A stretch of DNA of 64,000 bases from Pilaira anomala (GCA_025716855.1 JAIXMQ010000038.1:62001-126000); one strand, 5' to 3'; shown: positions 10,333-22,034, counted from the stretch's first letter. Program-made: numbers and translations. The notes: a model not told the origin generated them from the sequence alone.

Positions 10333-11749
10333 ATGGAGATAATTTACAGATTGGAAGGTATAAAGACTGACATTATCGATATTACCAGGTCATACTAAAT
10401 AACTTTATGCTCTAGATTTCCCAGATCCTGGTGACCAGGACCTTTTCAATGGAATCCAAGAAATCAACAAAAACAATTATCAGAAAGCACTAAAGCATTT
10501 TGAGAAAGGCTCGAAATACGATAATGAGTATGCTTCATTATTTTCTGCTATTGTCTATTTCACAGGCTTTGGTTTATCAAAAAGAGACCCCATAAAATCT
10601 GTGAAGATATTTCAATTTATTGCATCCAAGTGGGACAATCCAGTTGCACAATACTTTTTAGGTGTAGTATATTCTTATGGAGACGATGGCATACCAATGG
10701 ATAAAAAGGCTAGTTTTCGTTGGTTTCAACAATCCGCCAAAAACAATTGGGCATTCTCTATAGGGAATGTAGGCTATGCTTATAGTTTTGGTGGAGAAGG
10801 TGTTAAAGAGGATCATCAAAAAGCTCGTGCATGGATGGAAAAGGTTGTCAAAAATGACGAAAGTGAGTCAGAGTTAATTGATGATGGAACACTGTATTTG
10901 TTTGGAAACAAAAATTTCGAATTGGATTTTAGTCGAATTGACAAGAAAATTGTTTCTAAAGCGTTAGAAAGCACTCGTGATAAATTAGTTTCGCCAGTTG
11001 TATGCTTAAGCGAAGATAATGATAGTACTATGGCGAATTGGTCGGAAATACAGCGTGTTATTATATGGGATATTTTAACTAATAAAAATTCAAGTGCCGT
11101 TGCCGATTGCCAATATCTTATGATTGGACTATATGTTGATGGAAAAAACAATATACCTCAAGATCTAAATAAAGCAATGTACTGGGCAAAAAAGAGTGCT
11201 AAAAATGGAAGTTCAGGCGGCTGTCGATATGTTGCGTTACAGTATGAAGAAGGTACTGTTGTAAAACAAAATTATACAGAAGCAATGAAATGGTACAAGA
11301 AATCCCATGATATTGGAAGAGAGACTGAATCAACCTTTAGTATTGGTCGTTTTTATTACCAGGGACTTGGCGTGAAAATAAATTATCATGAAGCACTTAC
11401 TTATTTCAAAATTGCAGCTTTCTGTGGTCACCATTCAGCAGCTTATTTTTATATGGGAGAAATTTACGAGAATGGAAAAGGTGTTCCTATAGATTATAAA
11501 CAAGCAATTGCATGTTATATGAATGCATTTGAGTTCAATTATCCTACAGGTGCCACTGCAATTGGATTATTTTATTGTAAAGGCGAGGGCGTAAAGCGAG
11601 ATGAAAAAAAAGCAATTGAATGGTTAAACAGAGGTTTAGTTGCAGGTTGTTTGGTGGCTCCAGCTATACTTGATAAAATTAAGCATTTAGGATTTCAAGC
11701 TACTGCCAGTATAATCTTGTTCGCTAAAAATCAAATAAAAAACATGTAA
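10333..11749 (+). CDS. Sel1-repeat protein 6
   Basis: Exon 1 is 10333-10357 (25 nt, MEIIYRLE), the intron is 10358-10415 (58 nt, phase 1), and exon 2 is 10416-11749; the protein is 452 aa. The join restores D-FPDPGDQDLFNGIQEINKN. The insert reads DDGTLYLFGNKNFELDFSRI and then ILTNKNSSAVADCQ, so the otherwise invariant LTNKKS has Asn for the second Lys. The C-terminal Sel1 block includes FSIGRFYYQGLGVKINYHEA and AAYFYMGEIYENGKGVPIDY. With genes 7 and 8 it forms a subgroup keeping the longer G-K-G-V-x-x-D-Y repeats. No signal, TM or catalytic motif. Confidence 0.9.
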
Positions 11750-11929
11750 ATAATTCAAATAAATTTTTTATTGTCGCATAATAAGTAAGCACAAATACTT
11801 GGAACACTAGTTAGGCTTAAAAATAAACAGATGTACAACTGTGGAATCTTCTGTATATGTATGCAATAACAAAATTTATAAGTGTATCTTTATCATTAAA
11901 GCCAAAACCACGCCATTTAAATAAACAGA

Positions 11930-12150
11930 TATAGATGAAGAAGTGAGGCGTTTTAATGGGTTAATGAAGTAGTAGCGATGGACTTTCCAATGATACAGTT
12001 TACACTTGGTCATATGTATATTGCAAGATATTAAGGTAAGATAGATATTAATAAAGCATTATTCTTATTCAAGAAAGCATTATATGGTAAATATTAGGAT
12101 GCTGTGCCTTTTATAACTTTTCTATAAGAAATTAAACTTCGTGGAAGAGC
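11930..12150 (+). pseudogene. Relic of a Sel1-gene 3' end
   Basis: From ATAGATGAAGAAG onward, the bases translate in one frame from 11978 as MDFPMIQFTLGHMYIARY-stop-GKIDINKALFLFKKALYGKY-stop-DAV. This aligns with the last repeat of Sel1 protein 7 (MGCPKGQYILGSMYLEGYKG, then IVDLDKALSLFKRACTGNHA). Two in-frame stops and an upstream frame disturbance show it is dead. Only the final repeat survives. It sits between intact genes 6 and 7. Confidence 0.75.
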
Positions 12151-12421
12151 TTTTAATTTTTACAATACTCCATCAGTTTCGTTTTTAGAAATTCCAAACT
12201 TCTCTTTTAAAAAAGTATAAATTTAATGTTACCAGTTGCAGTACCTGATAATAAGCTTGCTGCTTACAAACACCGTGAGAATATAATGTACCCGTTTACG
12301 ATCTGTTGTTACATAATCTTCAATATAAGCATTTAGGTGAAACATACATAACATTCTTAAATAAACAATCTGGTCAATGTTTCAAATATTTTATCATTTC
12401 TTTTTCTTCCAGACCTTAATA

Positions 12422-13931
12422 ATGGAAATAATATACAAGATCGAAGGTAAACTCGTAATATATATTTCATTAAGCTACAACAATTTTTAATACTTTACTG
12501 TAACTAGACTTTCCTGATCCTGGTGACAATGATATACTGAAAGGAATACAAGAAATAAATAAAAATAATTATCAAAGATCCCTTAAGCACTTTGAAAAAG
12601 CATCGCAATACGATAATGAGTACGCGGACCTGTTTGTTGCTCTGATTCATTTTACCGGTTTCGGGTTATCAAGTCGAGACCCACCAAAAGCAATGGAATT
12701 ATTCAAAAAAATTTCGTCCAAGTGGAACAGCCCAGTTGCACAACATTTCATAGGATGCATGTACTTCGAAGGCGACTTTGGCGTGCCTCAAAACGGAAAA
12801 TCAGGAATTTATTGGCTCTCCTTAGCTGCTAACAATGGGTGGTCAGATGCAATGAACCGTTTAGGGATTGCTTATCGACTAGGGACTTTTGTCGAGAGTA
12901 ATTACAAGAAGGCCGCATTCTGGTTTGAAAAAGTAGCCCAAAAAGACGACAATGAAAAAGGTATAGTCAAAGATGGCGCTCTGTACCTGTTTGGAAATAA
13001 AAAATTTGAAGTTAAGTTCAATATTGTGGACCAAAATTTTTTAGCGACCATGTGCCTAGATAAAAATGATAACATCGGTTCACCTGTTCTATGTTGCCAA
13101 ATTCAACTACCCGATATACCCCCTATCTTGAAAGTGCTTCAACGCATATTTATTTGGGACTCTTTGACAAACAAAAAATCAAACAATGTATCTGTTTCCC
13201 AGTTTAATCTTGCAGTTATTTATATTGAAGGAGATAAATATGTTGTCAAAGATGAATCGAAATTTTGGTATTGGTTGAAAAAAGCAATAAAAAATCGGCA
13301 CCAACAGGCTCATGTAACCTTGGGAAACATGTATGAAAGCGGTGTAGGGATAGAAAGAGATTATAAACAAGCTATGAAATGGTACAAGAAGGCCTACGAC
13401 CTTGAAGGTAAAAATGATATAGCTACATTGTGTATTGGCCGCTTATATTATAATGGAAAGGGCGTTGAAAGAAATCATAAAACAGCACTGTCTTATCTCG
13501 AGAAAACACTCGTATCCCCCAATATAATGGCACATTTTATGATTGGAGAAATATACAGACACGGTAAAGATGGTGTTACTCAAGATTACCAGAAAGCGCT
13601 TACATACTACCTACAGTCTGTCAAGGATGGTGACGCCAAAGGAGCTACTGAACTAGGTATTTTATTTCGCGATGGGTTAGGTGTAAAAATAGATGAAGAA
13701 ATAGCATTTATGTGGTTTGAAAAAGCAGCATTAATGGGTTGCCCAAAAGGGCAGTACATACTTGGTTCGATGTATCTCGAAGGATATAAAGGCATAGTGG
13801 ATCTTGATAAAGCTTTGTCTTTATTCAAAAGAGCATGTACTGGCAATCATGCCGGTGCCATGTCTATGATAATTAAAATTGAGGAAATGATGTGTTGTAC
13901 AGAAGACATTCCCAATCTTGTACCTCAGTAA
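12422..13931 (+). CDS. Sel1-repeat protein 7 (longest member)
   Basis: Exon 1 is 12422-12446 (25 nt, MEIIYKIE), the intron is 12447-12507 (61 nt, phase 1), and exon 2 is 12508-13931; the protein is 482 aa. The join gives D-FPDPGDNDILKGIQEINKN. The insert is divergent, KDGALYLFGNKKFEVKFNIV, followed by LTNKKSNNVSVSQ. It is about 30 residues longer than its siblings because the C-terminus keeps a full extra Sel1 repeat (GQYILGSMYLEGYKGIVDLD, then KALSLFKRA). The other genes end soon after the previous repeat. The nearby relic at 11930 has the same extra repeat, so this longer form was once present at least twice. Confidence 0.9.
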
Positions 13932-14825
13932 CAATTATCAATTATGAAGTTTTCTCTTTTCTAGAATAGAATAAATAATTATATATTGACAAGAAGATGA
14001 ATTGAACAATATATATTCTTAACTAAGCGGATAGATTAGATCTTTCAATAGTTCTGCTTTAGACATGAGGGCATATTATATTTGCTTGGCATATACGTGT
14101 ATTAACGATTTTTTTTAAAAAAAAACGCGATTAAACTTTATAATTTCTCCCAGCTAAAATTTAGCCTAAACTTTACTTTACTGAATCTAGCTTATTAATC
14201 ATAATACTAAGGAATTACATCACAATATGCTTCTTCGGAATCAATGTAAAGCGTTTGTACACCGTCTATCCATTATTTAAGAAACCAGTTAGTCTAGATG
14301 TCTTAAAGCGAGCTAGTGCATTGTCTTAAGAAAAAATATCTTTGAGTGCCTCTTAAGTAAAATCTCTCATTTATTCTATAATAACGCACTTCATCGCATT
14401 CCTAAGACATATTCTTTCAGATTCATAACTCAAATTAGATATTATTGTACAACGTTATGTACACTTTTAAAAAAAAAAAGAATCAGAAATAGAATTGCAT
14501 AAAGTATGCTCCTAACTGAACCTTATTTATTTATTTGTTTTTTTTGAAAGCAGGTCTTTCTTGTCATTTAATCCCTTTTTTTTTTAATAAATTAACAAGT
14601 AAAAAAAACATATCAAAGTAATAATAAAGGTGAATTACCAAAGTATAAAGTTTTATTTTTATCGTTTATACCTACACATATCTTCTCCCCCTTTTATTTT
14701 CAATGATTTTTTTTTTTTTACTCCCCTTTTTTCCTCTCTTCTTCCTCTCTCCTATATTACTCATACATACCCATTTCTCTCTATCTATCTCTTTTTTTCT
14801 CACTCTCTCCATATATATATTATCA
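13932..14825 (+). other. Intergenic spacer between Sel1 genes 7 and 8
   Basis: The 894 bp are AT-rich with poly(A)/(T) runs and end in a long pyrimidine-rich leader (about 14680-14820: CTCCCC, CTCTCT and TTTTTCTCACTCTCTCC tracts) directly before the gene 8 start. A 74-codon open frame over the leader ends inside exon 1 and is not credible. No other feature seen. Confidence 0.5.
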
Positions 14826-16272
14826 ATGGAAATAATTTATATCTTGAGTGGTAAAAAAAAAAAAAAAAAATCTAATTAAAATAATGTTAAATGCAACAAT
14901 ACACTAAAAAAAAAAACTTTCTATATCCATCACAGATTTCCTAAATCCTGGTGACCTAGACCTTTATAAAGGAATAAAAGAACTTAACAAATCCAACTAC
15001 CGAAACGCCCTAAAATATTTTCAAAAGAGTGCCATTTATGAAAACGAATACGCTACACTCTTTGCTGCCATCATTTACTTCACTGGATTTGGATTAACAA
15101 AACGTAACCCAACAAAGGCCATGGATTTATTTAAAAAAGTGGCATCAAATTGGAGTAACCGTGTTGCACAGTACTTTATAGGCACCATGTACTTTGAAGG
15201 AGATGAGGGTGTACCTCAAGATACCGAATCTGGATTTTATTGGCTTTCACTAGCTGCTAGAAACGGTTGGCTATATGCTATGGGATATATAGGTTACGCA
15301 TATACATTTGGTGAATCCGTTACAGAAGATCATTCAAAAGCTCTCGGCTGGTTCAAAAGAGTAGTAAGAAATGACAATAACGATACTGGTTTAATTGATG
15401 ATGGTACCCTTTATTTATTTGGCTGTAAAAAATTCAAATTAAATTTATCTCGTGTCAATCAAGAAGTCATCAATGCAGCGCACACAAACACACGAAGTAA
15501 ATTAGCTTCTCCAGTTCAGTATGTAAAGAATATTAATAACAGAACCGTACCTCATTTGACTGAGGTCCAACGCGTAACATTCTGGGACGTCTTGACCAAC
15601 AAAAAATCAAGTGGTGTAGCGGCATGTCAGTTTTATATCTCTACAATATACGCTGATATCAAGAATAATTCTCCTAGAGACATTGGGAAAGCCTTTCGTT
15701 GGGCTGCAAAAGCTGCTAAAAATAGATGTCCACTCTCTTGTAGGTTCATAGGTCTACACTATGAATATGGTACCGTCGTAAAGTTGGATTATAAACAGGC
15801 AATGAAATGGTATGAGCTATCTTGTGATTTCGGTGACCGAATCGAGTCCTTATTTCGTATAGGCTCTCTTTACTTTGATGGAAAAGGTGTGAAAAGAGAT
15901 CATAAATTAGCTCTGGCTTACTTTAAAGATACAATTAATGTCAGTAATCATGGCGAAGCATACTTCTTAATGGGTGAGATATATAGACTTGGACAAGACG
16001 GTGTGGTTCGAAATTACAGAAGAGCATATCAATGTTACTCGAAGGCATTTGGGTATGGTATTGTCTCAGGAGGCACCGAGATTGGACTGCTCTATAGTAA
16101 AGGCTTAGGTGTAAATTTAGACAAGGAGAAAGCATGCAAATGGTTTAGTAAAGCTGCCTCTATGGACTGTTTGTTTTCGTTAAATATATTAGAAGCCATT
16201 GATCTAGAAGGTTTTGATGTGGTTTCATCAACCATGATGAAATCTGATAAAGGCGTACATTTCTCCTCTTAA
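14826..16272 (+). CDS. Sel1-repeat protein 8
   Basis: Exon 1 is 14826-14850 (25 nt, MEIIYILS), the intron is 14851-14935 (85 nt, phase 1, the longest of the set), and exon 2 is 14936-16272; the protein is 453 aa. The join gives D-FLNPGDLDLYKGIKELNKS. The insert is DDGTLYLFGCKKFKLNLSRV (Cys for Asn), then VLTNKKSSGVAACQ. Sel1 units in the second half include FRIGSLYFDGKGVKRDHKLA and AYFLMGEIYRLGQDGVVRNY. It is the last member of the tandem array; the next gene downstream is on the opposite strand. Function unknown. Confidence 0.9.
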
Positions 16273-16938
16273 AAATAAAAAATAAAAGTCTACATCTGTG
16301 CATAAACTAATAATTAATATGGCCTCAACCGAAAAAGAAAAACGAGGCTTCTATGAAACCACTAGCTGTTACACTGATTGATCTTGAATTATTAAATATT
16401 TATCCCTTCATTTGGGTGCTGTAGCAAATCCTTTTTTTCAGGCGCCACGAGAAAATAAAATTACACACTGGCCCCGAAAAAAAAAAAGTGCTCCAGAAGG
16501 GAAATGCTGGAAACTCTTTATATAGGTAAATAAGTAACGTATACTTGATTGTATTATTTTAATCAGATGAATTGCCTTTTTACTTTTCAAAGTTCAATTT
16601 AATAAAAAAAATATATCGAATATTTCTTCTCCAATTTCAGATCGAGGAATTATTTGCCAAGAGAGTATTTAGATATCATCAGACTACCAATAGCCAACTA
16701 CAAGTGTTTAAAATACATACTAAACTGCATAAAAAAAACAAGTGATTTATATAATGTTGTTAAATGAAAATTTTACAGTAAAATGAAATTACTGTAAAAA
16801 GATAAATGGTTTTATTTTTTGTAAAATGGATAATGCAATTGAGAAATTAGTTTTGAAAAAAGTGGGGATTAGGATAAAGCTTCTAGCCGCTATTTGTTTA
16901 AGAATTAAGTATAGTATAGAATGAATAATAATATGTAA

Positions 16939-16970
<32 letters not shown>

Positions 16971-17007
16971 AAGAAAGAATGTTAATTAAATAGTAATAAG
17001 AAAACAA
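16273..17007 (+). other. Convergent intergenic region with (GT)n and (GA)n
   Basis: This lies between the stop of Sel1 gene 8 and the stop of the minus-strand MFS gene. It contains poly(A) tracts and a (GT)n/(GA)n microsatellite at about 16938-16975. No gene recognised; 3' untranslated regions of both neighbours probably fill much of it. Confidence 0.5.
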
Positions 17008-18904
17008 TTAAATCTTTTGGTCATCTTCATGAGAGACCTTTTCATTATGATAATCATCTCTTTCAGTAGAATGTTGAGAGAGGTGTTCTGAACCAGCAGC
17101 CTCCTTTTCGTCTTCCTTATTATGAGATTCAAGACCAAAGGACTTCATGGGAATAGTAAAGGCGAATGTGAGAACTGCAACACAAATGGAAATAATATTC
17201 AAGACCTTTTGAATATAACCGTATGCAGTAACAACACCATTATATTGAGCTTCAGGAAGGTTAGTAGCATAAACTGTACTACCCACAATCTTTGCGTAAT
17301 CGTATTCACCAGGAACATGTTGAGCAAGTTGTCCAGGAAGCATGTTGTTCCAAATAGTACCGGCCATAGTTGAACCAATACTGGCAGCAATAGAACCACC
17401 AATTTGCATCATAGCGGTAGCAATAGCCATATCACCGTGAGGTACGGAACTTTGAATAGCAACAAGCATAGGTACAAACAAGAAACCGGAACCCATACCA
17501 ATAATACATTGAGAAACGACAAGGAAAGCGGTAGCTGCGTTAGGAAGACGTGCGGGAATCATAATACCAACACCAATAATCATAAGAGTGACACCGACCC
17601 AAACAAATGGACGCCAAACACGAGTACGCTTCATAGAGTAACCAACAATAACTTCACAGACAATATAGGCAACATTATAAGCACGTTGGAGTAAAATGGC
17701 ATCGTCAGAACTAAGCTTACGAGAGACCATAAGATAGGTAGTGAAGAATTGATAAGCAGTCGATGAAATAATGGTGACAGTAGAAAGTGCCATGACACCA
17801 TAGAGAGGAGTACGAGATTCCCAACGAGTGATAGGAATAATAGGCTTAATAGCAAACTTCCATTCCCAAAGAACAAAGACACCCCAAGCACAAACACCAC
17901 CAACAAGGGTACCAATGGTAGTACCACTTGACCAACCACCCCAAGAAGGAAGTGCAAGAACCAATGGAAGTAAAATAAGTGCAAGGCCAGTAACCATAAG
18001 AAGACTACCAATCACATCAATTTCGACAAATAACCAAACAATCTTTTGGAAAATACTAAGGTTTTCGCTAACACGAGTAGCTGCTTGCTTTCTCTTGAAT
18101 TCATCAAGTAATCCGGATTTTTTAACCTTCAAGTTTAATCTCCAGAGGTTGACAACCAAAGGTGTGGCAGTGACAAAAATAAGAATAGGAATTAAACCAT
18201 AACCCCAACGCCATTGACCTGCTTTACTCAATGCTGCACCTGCACGGGGAGCACAAAAGATATTGATAAGAGAAGGAACGTTATAAAGAGCTTGAACTAA
18301 ACCACGATCAACGACATCGGTTAAATCAGCAACTGTAATAATACCGAGAATGGATGCACCAGAGTAACCAAAAGCATAAATAACTTGACCACCCTAAAAA
18401 AGAAAGAAAGTTAGGTTCGATTTTTTTTTTTTTTTTTTTTAGTTTGCACTTTAAAAATATTAGTCTACTTACAACAATGGTATAGTAACCTTGAGCAGTA
18501 GCCATGACAATATAAGCGACCAAGTAAAAAGTCAATGCAACAGTATAACATTCAGCTCTTCCGTAAATATCAGAGAGCTTAGAGTACATTGGTAAAAGTG
18601 CGGTTTGAAGAATATATAAAACGGTGGGCAAAAGACTGATTAAATTGTTAGTACCAAAGGTATTGGTAACATCTTGAGCAAGAGAATAAACCATGTTTGA
18701 CTCGAAAGAAATGGCCCAAGAAAGAAGAATAAGACTAATTCAAGAATGATTAATACCTTGTCATTATTATATTACGTGTAATATAGTTACATACCTACTG
18801 AAGATAATATACTTATCAGCTCTTGTCCATACAAGCTTATAAAGCTCTACAATTTTGACACCTTCCAAAGTGTCACTACTAGTCCCTGCTGTTTCTTTAG
18901 GCAT
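17008..18904 (-). CDS. Siderophore-iron-type MFS transporter
   Basis: Three exons on the minus strand: 18795-18904, 18473-18734 and 17008-18393, with introns of 60 and 79 nt. The protein is 585 aa. It starts MPKETAGTSSDTLEGVKIVE and has a cytosolic N-terminus. The first TM region has SFESNMVYSLAQDVTNTFGT; then come KLSDIYGRAECYTVALTFYL (the MFS loop signature), GGQVIYAFGYSGASILGIIT and TDVVDRGLVQALYNVPSLIN, ending in an acidic tail. About 14 TM helices can be placed. These phrases are characteristic of the fungal SIT/ARN siderophore-iron uptake family of proton symporters at the plasma membrane or endosome. The bound siderophore cannot be told from sequence. An iron-GATA-like motif lies about 115 bp upstream of the start (19018-19026), which fits iron regulation. 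Confidence 0.85.
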
Positions 18905-19017
18905 AATATATAAAACTGAAGATAATAATAATAATAAGAAAAAAAATAAAAATGTTTTTAAGTGAACCCTTTTTATTAAAAAAAAAAAATATTTTAAAGT
19001 ACGATTGCACCTTTGGA

Positions 19018-19036
19018 TTATCTGATGATCTGATAT
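19018..19036 (-). promoter_or_regulatory. Iron-type GATA motif upstream of siderophore transporter
   Basis: The minus strand reads ATCAGATAA (plus-strand TTATCTGAT at 19018-19026), an exact match to ATCWGATAA. This is the known binding consensus of fungal iron-repressor GATA factors (SreA/Sre1/Urbs1/Fep1 type). A near-match, ATCTGATAT, follows at 19028-19036 on the plus strand. The position is about 115-130 bp 5' of the transporter's ATG. The function is inferred from motif and context only. Confidence 0.5.
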
Positions 19037-19051
19037 TTTCCCCCTCTCTCT

Positions 19052-19086
<35 letters not shown>

Positions 19087-19435
19087 TAAACAAATTTTAA
19101 TGCGGCGACCGTATCTTCTTTTTTACTAGTCCTTTTCGATGGTTTCTTTTTAGTAATTGAGGCTGTTTTCTATTTGTTCTACCCTCGAACAAAAAAAAAA
19201 TATTCGTTTCTAAGCTAAAATCGATCACGCAATTCCAATTACACAAACTTTTGGACAAAAGAAGTGAAAAAAAAGTCTAGAAATCGTGCCACAATAAAAA
19301 AATGTGATACCTTTTTTTTTTCAGAAAAAAATTTGATAGATTTGCCCAAAATTGTGTTTAGAAATAGATGAAATAGAAGTTAAAGAAAGATTCATCAATA
19401 AAGATTTTCCCGCTATTTCTTTTTTATAAATTTAC

Positions 19436-19467
<32 letters not shown>

Positions 19468-19696
19468 CAGGCATGTTATATTTATATACATGAAAAATCC
19501 CGTAGTAGAGACCTCTTTTCTTTTTTGGCACCCATCTTTTTTTTTTTTTTTTTTTTTTCGTCCTACTGCTTTTTCATTTCTTGAATAATCAAGGGTCCTT
19601 TTTTACAAGGTACCTTTCTTGTTCAAAGTAAGATAAAAAAAAATGAAGCCATGTCTCTGTTACGGTAACTAAAAGTATCGAACTGTACTTTAGACA

Positions 19697-19733
<37 letters not shown>

Positions 19734-20175
19734 TCTATTTGTGTAATACGAGTTTCTTTTTTATGATGAATAATTACAATTAAATCTTGAAGTGGAAATG
19801 TCTAAAAATGAATTATAAAATGATCGTGATTTGTTTTCTCCGCTCAACATCTGATTAGATTAATATCTCCTGCCGATTTTTTTGGGATCAATAAACTTTA
19901 TTACTTTTTACTTTCATTAAAATCATGTTATATAATATGAAAAAGAATATAAAGCCTTTAAGTTTCTCTTTTAAATAATTTGAACTCTAGAAAGTTTTTT
20001 TGAATTTAACAGAGAAAAAAAAAAAAAAAAAGATGATTGATCTAAAACCAAAGGTTTTTCTTACGCGGAAATAAATGTAACAATTCTACAAATAAAGCTA
20101 TCAACCACCTTTTCCTTTTCTTCAGTTACACGGCTGACTTTCTGTTTGTGTAGTTTTAACTTTTTATACAATCAG

Positions 20176-20218
<43 letters not shown>

Positions 20219-21772
20219 AGCAAACATTTTCCACGGCGGGTTAAACTGTTTTCTCTTTTCGATAAAAGTGTGCACTGATCAAAAGACTTTGAGTGGCAGC
20301 GCCGCTTAACTCACTTTTTAGTACCAATTCATCTTCAGCAATGAATTGTCAATTAGAGCTGTAAAATATGTGACATTAACTAAAAAGGGTCTTCTTTCAC
20401 AAAGAAGTAACTATCCGACTTTAAGGATTTAAATCGTAATTATGAAGCAAAAGAAGAAAACAAACTGCATCGAATGTGTAACAAATTTGAGTTTTGTTAC
20501 TTCGCTCCGAAACAATAAAAATAGGGTCTAAAAAAAATTTTTTTAGTCGCTTCAAGTCTCACAGGGACCTATTAATACGGGTACCAATGTTTTTACAGAC
20601 AGTAAAACAATAAGCTTTTTCTTACAAAAAAAAAATAGGGATGGCTTTCATTTTTTATGATTTAACTTGAAATATGCAAATAATACTTTAAATTCAGATA
20701 CTACTCAAAGAGAAAACAATAATTAAATTTCAGTTGATGATATAAACTCGTGTAAAAAAAAAAAAAAAAAAAAGAAGGCTTGGCTTGTACAAGTATTCAA
20801 TCCCTTCTTTTTTCGCTTGAGAATTAAGCCGATTTCTATTGTGTAAGCAGTGCAATTGACATTTCATTAAAACATGTAAAGCGCTCTTTATAATTCGCAA
20901 CCCCTTATCTCCCCGCACCGTCATATTCTAGGCGTGATCGCACAACAAATGTCAGGGTTTTTTTTTTTTTTTTTATAATTTATCTGCTTCTAAAATTGAA
21001 TTAGTATATACCTAGAATAACTTGTCTATTCTTTAAAACAGAAGTACAAAGAACAATATTTTTTTTTTAAAAAAAAAAGATATCTTAATCAGGTTTATGT
21101 ATTTCCAATTTGGTGTAATCGAGATTACATGGTACGTTTACAATTAGGACCCCCTTTTTTTTTATGATATGAAATGCAATTTAATCAGCTGTCAAAATGA
21201 TCTTTTTGTATGTCATACAAAATAAGTCGTTTATCTAGTAATTCTGTCGGCACAAGTCAATTGCGATGACCTGATAATTGACTGTAATTCAATTTTTTTT
21301 TTTACAAACAAATAAAGTTTAAATAAGTGGGAAGAGACATTCATTTGAGCTCTTTTCTACTATATAATCCATTTCATTAGAGTCCGCAAATTATAGAAAG
21401 ACATTAAAGCTCAAAATTTTACATACACTGTATTTCGCTTCTATCTTGTTTTTTTTTATATACAAAGAGACATCTCAACACTTAGTCGCGGTAGTTGCTG
21501 CTTAGAATGTGAGTTTAGGGCTTACCGTCAAATTATTCAAGCAATAGATTGCTGAAAAGTACTTTGAGTTTGTCTTTAGACTAAACACTTGCTGACCGAG
21601 ATACCTGAGTGTCTTTTTCAAATAAATAGACAGCTTTAAGTCTCTCTCATATATACTTCTTGAGAGCATATTTAACTTACTCTTTTCCAGGACTTAATAT
21701 CTCAGTTTTCGTTTCAAATTTATTGATCTCTTGTTGAAAAACATGTAATGAAAGTAAGAAAAAATAGAGACT
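19037..21772 (+). other. Long AT-rich intergenic region, no gene recognised
   Basis: This 2.7 kb between two divergent genes has no coding frame above background and no tRNA-like box. It is studded with homopolymers: poly(T) near 19059-19085, 19538-19558 and 20961-20976, a 34-nt poly(A) at 19698-19731, and a 41-nt poly(A) at 20176-20216. It also has an (AT)n stretch at about 19437-19461. It may contain old retroposed fragments, but only the one at 21773-22034 has clear flanking repeats. Confidence 0.5.
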
Positions 21773-22034
21773 CAATGTTCTATCATAATTTTTTTTTTTT
21801 TTTTTTTTTTTGTATTAAATCACGTTATTTATTTATCTTTGGAAGTGGGATTGAAAAAAGGAAAAAATATAAATAACAAAATAAGGATTGAAATTAAAAT
21901 GAGATAAGGAAATGTGAAAGTACCATATAGAAAAAAGGATGAGAGAAGAGGAAAAAAAATAAAGTTTAACATATTTTATTCCTCGTTCCGTGGTTTTGAG
22001 TAGACAGGTTCAGTGACAATGTTCTATCATAATT
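21773..22034 (-). mobile_element. Short retroposed insertion with target-site duplication
   Basis: The 18-bp sequence CAATGTTCTATCATAATT occurs as a perfect direct repeat at 21773-21790 and 22017-22034. The 226 bp between begin, on the plus strand, with a run of about 24 T. On the minus strand this reads as a body, then AAATAAATAAATAACGTG with an AATAAA signal, then about 17-20 nt to a poly(A) tail, then the repeat. Direct repeats plus a 3' poly(A) tail preceded by a polyadenylation signal are the hallmark of target-primed retroposition of an mRNA end or SINE. The body shows no credible protein, so it is probably a 3'-UTR-derived retrocopy. Confidence 0.7.

Noticed and set aside
17404..18202. 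Plus-strand ORFs of 96 and 124 codons opposite the MFS gene
   Set aside because: Antisense shadows of a well-supported transporter exon with no motif of their own.
19037..21772. tRNA or small RNA genes in the long gap
   Set aside because: No GGTTCGANTCC-type B box or cloverleaf was found by eye; a covariance-model search would be decisive.
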